From: Rutpela maculata
Lineage: Eukaryota; Arthropoda; Insecta; Coleoptera; Cerambycidae
Reading direction: 5' to 3'
NCBI GenBank assembly: GCA_936432065.2
Contig: OW386290.2
Location: forward strand, 53,958,843 to 54,022,842
DNA: 64,000 nt
The translations under genes and the position numbers were made by a program. Below are positions 1 to 9,230 of this stretch, piece after piece. Under the pieces are notes generated by a model, which was not told the origin of the DNA, searched no databases, and saw only the letters and a list, made by a program, of their open reading frames with translations. The stretch's first letter is position 1. The number at the start of each line of letters is the position of its first letter.

Positions 1-323
1 GCATTACCTCCCACAATACACAGTTTTTCCAGCTATTCGCATTTTCAAACTCACGTACGCCCTTAACTACTGCTCCTAGCGAAAAAATGAATAGGATCTT
101 TTTTGTAGACAATTTAATTTACTTTCATTTTTAATAGAATGGCCTTTTCGCTAGGATGCTTAGTTTTCGAGATAATAATGAAAAACCTACAAACCGACCC
201 TTTCCACCCCCCTCCCGCCTAACGCACAAGGCTCACGGCTGGGGACTTGTGGTATGTTACTCCTAAGGGTCAACCCTACAACTTAAAATAATAATCCGTT
301 GAGCACTATTTATTTCCGAATTA

Positions 324-1050
324 ATGTCTCCGTTTCCTGGCCTAGAAGTTTTAGACAACAAAACTTTGTGCCAGAAGTGCCGCATAAACAATATTTTTAG
401 ATATCCAGAAAAGAGACAGCCAGACATAAAAATATCCAAAAGGCTACAACAAAATATAAAAGAGTTTGGATCATTTGTAAAACATCGAGCAAAAATATAT
501 AATAAAGCAGGTAGTGGAGCTGTAGAAAATATTGTTTTAGAAACTGTAAGAGAAAATCCTAATATATCGTCTCGCGAAATACAAGAAAATTTAGGAATCC
601 CAAAAGCAACTGCGTTGCGTTGCGTTGCTTAAAAAAAAATAAATTCAAACCCTACAAAATTAGGATTAGTCACCATCTACACCCAAACCACTTTCAAAGG
701 TGTCTCGATTTTTGCCAGTGGTTTTTGCGTCAGTCAATGAAGTGCCAGAATTTGAAGGAAAAATTATGTGGACAGACGAGGTCCATATAAGCAGTGCCGG
801 AATTATTAATCGGCATAATAACTACCATTGGGCTCATGAAAATCCGCACGTAACCGCTACAGTTAATCGTCAAGGACGATTTGGATTTGGTGTGGTTTTA
901 TTGGATAGGTACCGAATAATAGGCCCTCATTTCTTTCACGGTACTTAATTTGGATACCGAAAATTTCATTAACATTCTATGACAAGAAATAGAGCCCTCT
1001 GTAGACAATATGCCTGTAAGACAATTTCAAAGATTAAGGGTCTCGCCGGT
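324..1050 (+). pseudogene. Decayed Tc1/mariner (IS630-like) transposase fragment
   Basis: Three reading-frame pieces join into one transposase-like protein. The first (324-632) carries a helix-turn-helix region, 'NPNISSREIQENLGIPKATA', typical of the DNA-binding half of IS630/Tc1/mariner transposases. A second piece (about 637-735, 'KFKPYKIRISHHLHP') follows after a frameshift. A third (about 745-948) has the 'IMWTDEVHISSAGIINRHN' segment that surrounds the first catalytic aspartate, then 'RIIGPHFFHGT'; homology-like sequence runs on to about 1045 ('DNMPVRQFQRL'). The region with the second aspartate and the third acidic residue is missing because a foldback element begins at about 1055. At least two frameshifts make it non-functional. 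The insect transposase-like family often annotated with DUF4817 is the closest match I recall. Terminal inverted repeats were not found. Confidence 0.75.
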
Positions 1051-1054
1051 TAAG

Positions 1055-3885
1055 TATATGGAATTGGGCCCAGCGGCTTATTGGGATATTCATTCGCATG
1101 AATGTTGCTTATGACTAGGAGTGCTCAATAAAATATATAATAAAACTCTATCCCCTATATTACCAGAGTTATGAGGGTAACAACCTTCAACTTTAAAATT
1201 AATTTTTTTCAAAACTATTGAAGATAATTAAATGAAATTAATAGCAGATGTTGATATAATAGTAAATTGTGTATTTAGGTGTGAAAGCAATACATTCCCG
1301 GAGGACGATGCAAATTGTTGGCCGAGGCGATAGCCGAGGCCAACAAGCATCGAAGTCCGGGAATGTGCTTTCAGACCGAAGTACACATACTATTTTTTCT
1401 GAAATCACAATCAACATTAGAAATTAAGGAATTTGTATTAATGTATAACATTTCTTCATTACAATCTAACTGCTTACTAATAAATGCAATTTTAATGTGA
1501 GTTGGTTTGTCTGCATGTACTTATTTACTGTCTAAAATATACATAAAAAACCGTACGTGAATGTTACTTTCCCGGCCTAGGCCGGGAGTAGTATATTGTG
1601 TATTTAGGTCTGAAAGCAATACATTCCCGGACGACGATACAAATTGTTGGCCGAGGTGCTAGTCGAGGCCAACAAGCATCGAAGTCCGGGAATGTGCTTT
1701 TATACCGAAGTACACATACCATTTTTTCTGAAATCACAATCAATATTATTATAAATTAAGGAATTTGTATTAATGCATAACACTTCTTCATTACAATCTA
1801 ACTGCTTACTAATAAATGCAATTTTAATGTGAGTTGGTTTGTCTGCGTGTATTTATTTACTGTCTACATAAAAAACCGTACGGGAATGTTGATCGTTGCT
1901 TGGCAACGGATCTTTTCTGGTCTGCTTTCTGATAATTTTTTAGCAACGGACTAAAGTACTGGAATTGTGCATTTTTCGATCTGAAAACGCGCCGAAAATG
2001 TAAACATTGCCGATCGATTTCAGAAAAAGTGTACCCGTACGGTTTTGTTGATTGTTGCTTGGCAATGGATCTTTTCCAGTCTGTTTTCTCATAGTTTCTT
2101 AGCAACGGACTAAAATACTGGAATTGTGAATTTTTCGATCTGAAATCGCGCCGAGAATGTAGACATTGCGGATCGATTTAAAAAAAATAGCTTTATATTT
2201 TACATTTTTTTTACATTCCTATTACGTCATTTAGTATATGAAAAAATAATTTAATTTTTAAGGGTGCTGTTTTTATATCAACCCCTTGAGTGACACCTAC
2301 CAAAAAAATCTATATTATTTAACACTAACATAATCATGGTGTATAAAAATTATTTCAAGATCAGATTGGTGGAAGATGCTTAAAAACATAAACCTAGGTA
2401 ATGAACACAGGCACACAAAAAAAAATTAAATGCGAAGGCCTAGACCACTTAATTCCTACTCATTTGGAAGCTAATAATCGACAAAATATACTACTATACT
2501 TTTAGTTTGGTTCTCAATTATTTTTTTTGCTTAAGAAATAAGTATTGATTTTATTAGACAATATGGTTAGGCCATATTAATTAATCCACAGTAATATCTC
2601 CTCAGGAAGGGACACTAGCGAAAAATGTTTCAAACAAAAGTTGTTCCGTTCAGAGCAGAACAATTTTCCACCCCTCACCCCTGATGAGCGGAGGTGGGGC
2701 TAACTTTTAAATTTTTAATGGTACTCTCCATTTTTGATCAAGTATTCTGATTCTACAAAAAAAATTACATAACTTTTGTACAAAACATTTTTTTCTCCCC
2801 CCTACTCTGATGAACGGAGATGAGGGTGTAACTTTTGAATTTTCAAAAACCTGCAGGCGAACATCTCTGAACTAGGGCATTTTCAGGAAAAATGTTTCAA
2901 ACAAAAGATGTCCTTCTCTGAACAAAACAACTTTTGTTTGACACATTTTTCCTAAAAATGCCCCAGTTCAGAGATGTTCCCCTGCAGGTTTTTGAAAATT
3001 CAAAAATTACCCCCATCCCCGCTCATCAGGGTAGGGGGGAGCAAAAATGTTTGGTACAAAAGTTATCTAATTTCGTCCATAGAATCAGAATACGCGATAA
3101 AAAATATAAGATGCCGTTAAAATTTCAAAAGTTAGCCCCACCCGCCGCTCATGAGGGGTGGGGTGTGGAAATCTGTTCTACCGAAAAGATGTCTCCCTCT
3201 GAACGGAACAACTTTTGTCTGAAACATTTTTCACTAGTGTCCTTTCCTGAGAAGATATTAATGTGGATTGATTAAAATGGCCTAACCATATTGTCTAATA
3301 AAATCAATACTTCTTAAGCAAAAAAAAAAAATAATTGAAAGCCAAGCTAAAAGTAGTAGTATATTTTTTTGATTATTAGCTTTGAAATGAGTAGGAATTA
3401 AGTGGTCTAGGTCTTCGCACTTAATTTTTTTTTGTGTGCCTGTGTTCATTACCTAGGTTTATATTTTTAAGCATCTTTCACCAATTTGACCTTGAAGTAA
3501 TTTTTACACACGATAGTCATGTTAGTGTTAAATAATATATATTTATTTGGTAGGTGTCACTCAAGGGGTTGATATAAAAACAACACCCTCAAAAATTAAA
3601 TTATTTTTTTATATACTAAATGATATGTAATAGGAATGCAAAAAAAACGTAAAATATAAAGCTATTTCATATCAACGTCTCTTATTAATTTCATTTAATC
3701 CTCAATAGTTTTGAAAAAAAATAATTTTAAAGTTGAGGGTTGTTCCCCTCCGTAAGTCTGGTAATATAGGAGATAGAGGTTTATTATATATTTTATTGAG
3801 CATTCCTAGACATAAACAACATTCATGTGAATGAATAGCCCAATAAGCCGTTGGGCCCAATTCCATATACTTAGGCATACACAAT
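1055..3885. mobile_element. Foldback element, about 1.9 kb plus a 0.9 kb insertion
   Basis: The right arm (about 2921-3885) is the reverse complement of the left arm, which is split into 1055-1262 and 2186-2917 by an insertion. The centre lies near 2919, where 'CATTTTTCCTAAAAATGCCCC' mirrors the sequence to its left. Outer arms both encode a short peptide containing 'KYMELGP.AYW.IHSHECC'; the right-arm copy is open on the minus strand (3702-3902) and the left-arm copy has stops. The arms differ by scattered substitutions and small indels, so the element is not recent. The left boundary falls inside the transposase remnant, suggesting insertion into it. No transposase is visible inside. Confidence 0.8.
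1263..2185. repeat. Insertion with two long hairpins and a 157-bp tandem duplication (Helentron/HINE-like)
   Basis: This block interrupts the left arm of the surrounding foldback; the right arm gives the uninterrupted sequence. AATAG occurs at both junctions (1258-1262 and 2186-2190). A unit of about 325 bp is repeated twice (from about 1266 and about 1592). Each begins with a hairpin whose arms are roughly 60 bp (1266-1392 and 1594-1721, 'ACATTCCCGG' facing 'CCGGGAATGT'). A second tandem pair of about 157 bp occupies 1881-2037 and 2037-2185 ('TTGCTTGGCAA', 'TTTTTCGATCTGAAA'). Hairpins next to a minisatellite are a hallmark of Helentron-associated elements, but no terminal signature is proven. 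Confidence 0.6.
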
Positions 3886-4495
3886 TTTCTTCTGATCAGC
3901 AACGGATTCTACTCAAAAAAGTGCCTTAAGAATGTGTTACTCGATTTTGAATTCAACACTTGGTAATTATAGAAGTCATCCAAAAATGGCAATTTTCCAA
4001 AAACGCTCTGTAGCTAGGTAGTCGAAAAAGATAGACGATCGCGGTCTGTGTCATTGTTTGTTTCTCGAAAATCGAGCTGGGACGCCTGAACTGTATTATG
4101 TGGGTTGAGGTGCCTTTCATTAAATAAATAAAATAAAGTATCAAAATTATAATAATCAAAATCAGTGTCTCACATTTTAACAAAATATACATAAATTAGA
4201 TGATACATCAATTTTACTCTAAATCTTTATTTTTAATGAGAACATTACGAACGAATTAAAGTGACAGTCAGGAGTTGCAGATTGCAAATACCTATTTGAA
4301 TAATAAAAGATATAGACTGTGTACTTAATCTCAGTGTTCTAGCAAAATACCTGTAATTTCCACTCATTATTATACTCTTCGCAAAAAGGAAGAGTAGGTA
4401 TATTGCATCTGATCGGAACATTTCTAAAACAGTAAATATCGCTCGTAGAGAAAAAAATTTTCATATCAGGTCAGTTAACGAATTCTGAACAACTT
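3886..4495. other. AT-rich DNA without recognised genes
   Basis: No gene, transposon end or RNA gene could be recognised here. Short reading frames show no domain. Confidence 0.6.
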
Positions 4496-4499
4496 TCAA

Positions 4500-4562
4500 A
4501 ATGTCCGTCTGTCCGCCCGTCTGTCTGTTCGTCCATCCGTCTGCCCATTCGTCCGTCACGTT
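4500..4562 (+). repeat. (GTCY)n-type simple repeat
   Basis: A degenerate tetranucleotide run of GTCC/GTCT units. A shorter run of the same type occurs at about 51657-51672. Such runs commonly sit in dispersed insect repeats, but the surrounding element was not delimited. Confidence 0.8.
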
Positions 4563-4867
4563 TCTTGTAAGCACGATAACTTAAGAAAGAAAAGTCCAAT
4601 TGTATTGAAATTTGGAAAGAAAGTTAGCGTTAGCTAGAAGAAGAACCCTATTGTTTTTTTTTTAAATCAATCGATAAATAAAAAGTTATTAATCATTTAA
4701 ATTTAAAAAAATATATTTTCTTAATTTTTATCATTTGACTGTCGGTCTTAGATTTAATAACATTCGGCATATTAGTAGATTATGGTAAGATAATGATCCA
4801 ATTAAATTTTTGAAGAGCTACAGAGAACCAGTAAAAAAAATGTCAGTTGAAATTTTATGCTTTTAAC

Positions 4868-5186
4868 ATTGAGAAATCACAGGTTTTATCACATTTTACC
4901 GTTCAGATTTCAATTAAAAAGGAGAAAACCAGAGAAAATAATATACAAAACATTTTAGACACTTAAAAGTACAACTTTAAAGCATGTGATAGTTGTAATT
5001 ATTAGCGAATAAACATTGATCCTTATGAGAAATCACAGGTTTCATCATATTTTACAAAAAGTACCGTTCAGATTTCAATTAAAAAAAAGAGAAAGAGAGA
5101 AAATAATATACAAAACATTTTAGACTCTTAAAAGTACAGCTTTAGAGCATGTGATAGTAGTAATTAGCGAATAAATATTAAGTCTT
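4868..5186. repeat. Tandem duplication, two units of about 160 bp
   Basis: Two adjacent copies share the order 'CCGTTCAGATTTCAATTAAA', 'AATATACAAAACATTTTAGA', 'GCATGTGATAGT' and 'AGCGAATAAA'. The first covers about 4868-5026, the second about 5029-5186. Small indels and substitutions separate them. No coding capacity is evident. Confidence 0.8.
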
Positions 5187-5189
5187 CTT

Positions 5190-6694
5190 TTTATATCGTA
5201 TTTTATGAGACGTGGCAACGTCGTAAAAGAGGTTACAACGCTCGCGAAATTTAAAAATGCATTGAATATGAGAATGTAGGTTTCATAAAAATTCTTTATT
5301 AAAAATAACATGAACGATGTTTGATTAGCACAGCCATATTTATTAAATCTAATAAAATATAAATGACTAATAATGTTACAGATAATAATATTTGTAGTGG
5401 AAAATACTCGTTTGACCTAATTTTTAATTTCGAGCTAGCTCTCATGGTTCCGGAGATATCTCAAGAACAGCTCGCATTTCAGAACCGGAAAAATTGCAAA
5501 AACAAGCGATCTTGACACGTTCATATTTTTGGAAAAACATCAGCGGGACGGCCGTACGATGTCGCGACGTAAAGAGGAAGACTTCCAGTCAAACCTGATC
5601 GTAAGTGATTTCGAAGGCAGTTGAAGCGACGATTTTGATAAATCATTCTCAATTCTCTCTCATTCCATCACGGCGTTGCCTAGTCCAAATACTGCGCAAG
5701 TCAAATGAGACAGTGTATACTTTTGACTCTTGTAATATCGACAGTACTACCTTAAATAGAAATCTTGTGAAATTTTATTCTCTCTAATTTTGTTTATACA
5801 TTTTACTAATAATTTTCTAGGTTTTTTTGGGGAAACTTCTCGTTAAAATACTAACGGAATCTGACTAGGATCAATAAGTATATGAAAAGAACGAATGATT
5901 TTTTTGAAAGTATCTACTAAATACCCAAAATCTTTTTCTTTAAATCAATCAGGATCCCGAGATTTCGGGAGCCCTAATGTTTATAAATTAATAAATTGAA
6001 ACCAATAATTCACCATTATACACTTACCTTGTTCTAAAATAAGCTGCTTATGTAAATGATTTCCCTTTTATAGTCAGGTAATTAAAGTAGTTCATAATAA
6101 TCAGAAATTTCCAGTTGATTAGTATTTAAGGAGATACTGTAGTTTTTTCGAGCAACACTAGGAGTGAAAAAAGTATTGTAATGGTCAAAAAATTCTACTT
6201 CGAGTTTTTGGAATAATTTTGATTCTACATCACTCTCAGATACTAAAAAAGTAGTTTAGAAAAATGTCTGTGCGTGTTTGTGTGTATGACCATCGTCCAG
6301 CATAGTGCCAAAACCAGTTGACCGATTTCGTTTAAATTCGAAATCTGTCCGCTTACAAATATCTCCAGCCGTTTTCTCCATTTTTCGCCTAACCCTAAAA
6401 TTAAGGGTAGTTTCGTGACGGAAGAAAATCAGTTCGGTGTGGCCGCATCCTTTATTCAATTTGGTTATCTCTTCATCTAAGGAAATCTGCGTTAAGTGAA
6501 ACAATTTTAATGGTTTAAAATAAATATGTGAAAATCTAAAATATTTTTTATTAAGAGGGACCAAGGCGATCAAATCAGAGGGGAGCAGGCAGCAATGAGC
6601 CAATGTGAAGAGAGATCTTCGTAATAAACAAATTTTAGCTAAAAATTTCTCCAATAGAAATGTAGTATTTATTTACTTACAAGAATATCTTTTT
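5190..6694. other. Unassigned repeat-like DNA
   Basis: No convincing gene. The 132-codon minus-strand frame at 6256-6654 has no recognisable domain, and the same stretch resembles dispersed non-coding insect repeats on the plus strand ('CCAGTTGACCGATTTCG'). Confidence 0.5.
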
Positions 6695-7523
6695 TTCAGT
6701 TTAATATGCTTATTTGCTATCCTCCAGCTCAAAAACTCGATGAATGAGCAGGTACTCTTGGACGTCTATTACTCTTTATGCTATTCATGTATCTCATACA
6801 GTATTATATCTTAGGGTAGTGCAATTGAAATGAACAGAGTATTTATAGCATAAAAAAGAATTGTGTGACTTATATTTGGGTTGAAATATAGAGAAAGTTG
6901 TAGAGGAATTTTTAAACAAAAAAAAAATTTAACTGTTCCTAGCATATTTATTTTAAAATGCGTCACGTTGTTCATTAAACTTAAAGACAAGTTCACAATG
7001 TTGTCTTCAAGTCATAACTACAACACTAGACATGGTGACCTTATTTCTATTCCCAACCACAAAACTAGTAACTTCAAACATTGTTTTTATTATAATTGTA
7101 TATGTTACAACGCTTTACCCAATGAAATTCGCAGCATAAAAAATTGTCATAAATTAGTGAAGGAAACAAAGAATTTTCTCCTTGAAAATGGGTACTATAA
7201 TTTACTGGAATTTCTGTATAGAAACTAATACAGTTTATACCGTGTTTGAAGATAATTTTTTTTTATTGTTTTTTTTCTCTTCTTCATTCCATTTAACAAT
7301 ATAAATATTTATGACTAATTACATGTCTCTCATTAAATTTGGGCGTGAGCGGTGATTATTTACTTATCTTTTCATAAGTATTTTATATATATGTATATTG
7401 TATTTGTTTATTTATTGACTTGTATTTATTCATTTTTAAATGTTATTCTAAATTGACTTGCCATATGTACAATAATTGTATCATCTTGTGGTTAATAAAT
7501 TATCTATCTATCTATCTATCTAA
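6695..7523 (+). pseudogene. 5'-truncated LINE (Jockey/CR1 superfamily), ORF2 C-terminus
   Basis: One reading frame runs from about 6695 to 7228 and encodes the post-RT tail of ORF2: 'LLDVYYSLCYSCISYSIIS', a region ending 'SCRGIFKQKKNLTVPS', then 'NYNTRHGD' and 'YNALPNEI', finishing 'YYNLLEFLYRN'. These match the conserved C-terminal pattern of Jockey/CR1-type reverse transcriptases. The RT catalytic core is absent through 5' truncation. Three nonsense codons interrupt the frame (near 6814, 6853 and 6868). From the usual residues at these sites (W, Q and R) all three look like C:G-to-T:A transitions. A 3' UTR follows and ends in an (ATCT)n tail at 7501-7523, typical of a LINE 3' end. Confidence 0.85.
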
Positions 7524-7856
7524 TAACGCCAGCCGTTTGGCTAAAAACTGCTTTTTCCCAGTCAAGATTTTTAGTACAGTGCTTTTTAATAGATGGTGCA
7601 CAATAGGGCATCTGCATCATGTACCTAACATAACCTTAATTTTTAAGTTTTTCCAGTTTATTCTCATTTTGTATACGCATTTTTAGCTTGTAGCCGTACT
7701 GGTTCCAAGCAAATATTTAAAAATTCACGTAAATGATTTTTCAATATCGTTGATTAATAAAAATAGATTGCTAATTACGGGTTAGATTTCCAACCTACAA
7801 AAAGAATCCTATTTTATTAGGACAAAGTATTTAGAATTTCATAAACATTACACTGA

Positions 7857-8815
7857 TTTTTCTCTATTCTTATTGGGATGCTCTGCCACATGTATTCTTC
7901 TAAACAATGTCTGAAATCTACAAAATAATACAATTAACCAGTATTTTACTGGAAAATAACCTCTACGCCTGTGACTTTTACGTCAAAGGATCAGTTAGAG
8001 GGTGGTTTTGACAAATAATGAATAAGAACAAAAATATAAAAATGACGTATTTTGCTGACGTTTCGGAAAACGAATCTGTTTCCTTTCTCAAAGCGTATTA
8101 TAATGTTTGTGGGCTGTGTATATTAAATACACAGCTTTAAGAATATATTTGTTATATTCAGTATCCATAGATACTTACTGCTTACACAGAACTGTTGATA
8201 TATCTAATTGATAGTTTTATTTTAAACAATGTTGAGTTTGTTAAGTTCTTCTTTTAACATCGGCAGCCAGGTTGTGCAAACATCTACAGAACAATTCGAC
8301 ACGCATTTATCCTCATTCAATAGTATTATAGCCGCTTCTTTAATACTATTGAATGAGGATAAATGCGTGTCGAATTGTTCTGTAGATGTTTGCACAACCT
8401 GGCTGCCGATGTTAAAAGAAGAACTTAACAAACTCAACATTGTTTAAAATAAAACTATCAATTAGATATATCAACAGTTCTGTGTAAGCAGTAAGTATCT
8501 ATGGATACTGAATATAACAAATATATTCTTAAAGCTGTGTATTTAATATACACAGCCCACAAACATTATAATACGCTTTGAGAAAGGAAACAGATTCGTT
8601 TTCCGAAACGTCAGCAAAATACGTCATTTTTATATTTTTGTTCTTATTCATTATTTGTCAAAACCACCCTCTAACTGATCCTTTGACGTAAAAGTCACAG
8701 GCGTAGAGGTTATTTTCCAGTAAAATACTGGTTAATTGTATTATTTTGTAGATTTCAGACATTGTTTAGAAGAATACATGTGGCAGAGAATCCCAATAAG
8801 AATAGAGAAAAATTA
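7857..8815. mobile_element. Near-perfect palindrome, possibly Penelope-derived
   Basis: Left arm 7857-8327 and right arm 8343-8815 are reverse complements with almost no mismatches (I noticed one substitution near the outer end), separated by about 15 bases ('ATAGCCGCTTCTTTA'). Because it is a palindrome, both strands carry nearly the same 72-codon frame (8222-8440 minus, 8229-8447 plus) containing 'DKCVSNCSVDVCTTWLP'. That segment and the nearby 'CGAAACGTCAGC' stretch recall the 3' region of Penelope-like elements, which are known to form inverted end copies; the family assignment is a guess. High arm identity means either a recent event or ongoing homogenisation. Confidence 0.8.
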
Positions 8816-8924
8816 AGAAAATGCCACAACCAACGTTTAGACAATACATTACACTGAACTAGATTTTAGCTGAAAATATGAGAACCAGGCAGAAATTTTA
8901 ATAATAGCTGCGTAATACTCTTAA

Positions 8925-9230
8925 ATCAAAAAAATATGGCTATTCATATCCAGAATCAGGGATGATGTAATAGAGAGTGACATTAAAAAATTCATAATCA
9001 AGAAAGGACAAACAGAAGATGTATTCATAAAAAAGTTAAACACACAGATAAACAGGCCTAACAATAACTGCTACATGATAGGAGTTGATCCATCAATACA
9101 AGATAAAGTGTATCAAAATAATTTTTGGCCTCGAGGTGTAGCCTTTACAAGGTTCAACTTTAGAAGAGGTCAACATTTCTTAGATAATCAAAACGACGCA
9201 AATGGCAAGCCGGAAAATTTTTTCCCTTGA
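8925..9230 (+). pseudogene. LINE ORF1 (gag-like) C-terminal fragment
   Basis: An open frame beginning after an in-frame stop at 8922-8924 encodes about 100 residues and ends at the TGA at 9228-9230. It includes 'IRDDVIESDIKKFIIKKG', then 'NNFWPRGVAFTRFNFRR'. The 'FWP.G' motif near the end is typical of the C-terminus of ORF1 proteins in CR1/Jockey LINEs, which bind element RNA. The N-terminal part, including any zinc knuckles, is missing, so the insertion is 5' truncated. It lies immediately before ORF2 and its stop overlaps the start of the ORF2 frame. Confidence 0.7.

Noticed and set aside
2934..3275. 113-codon plus-strand frame
   Set aside because: It lies in the right arm of a foldback and has no domain; the left arm carries stops in the mirrored frame.
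6256..6654. 132-codon minus-strand frame
   Set aside because: No recognisable domain and sequence resembling non-coding dispersed repeats.
8222..8447. Two 72-codon frames on opposite strands with the same product
   Set aside because: They are the two arms of one palindrome; similarity is structural and not evidence of two genes.
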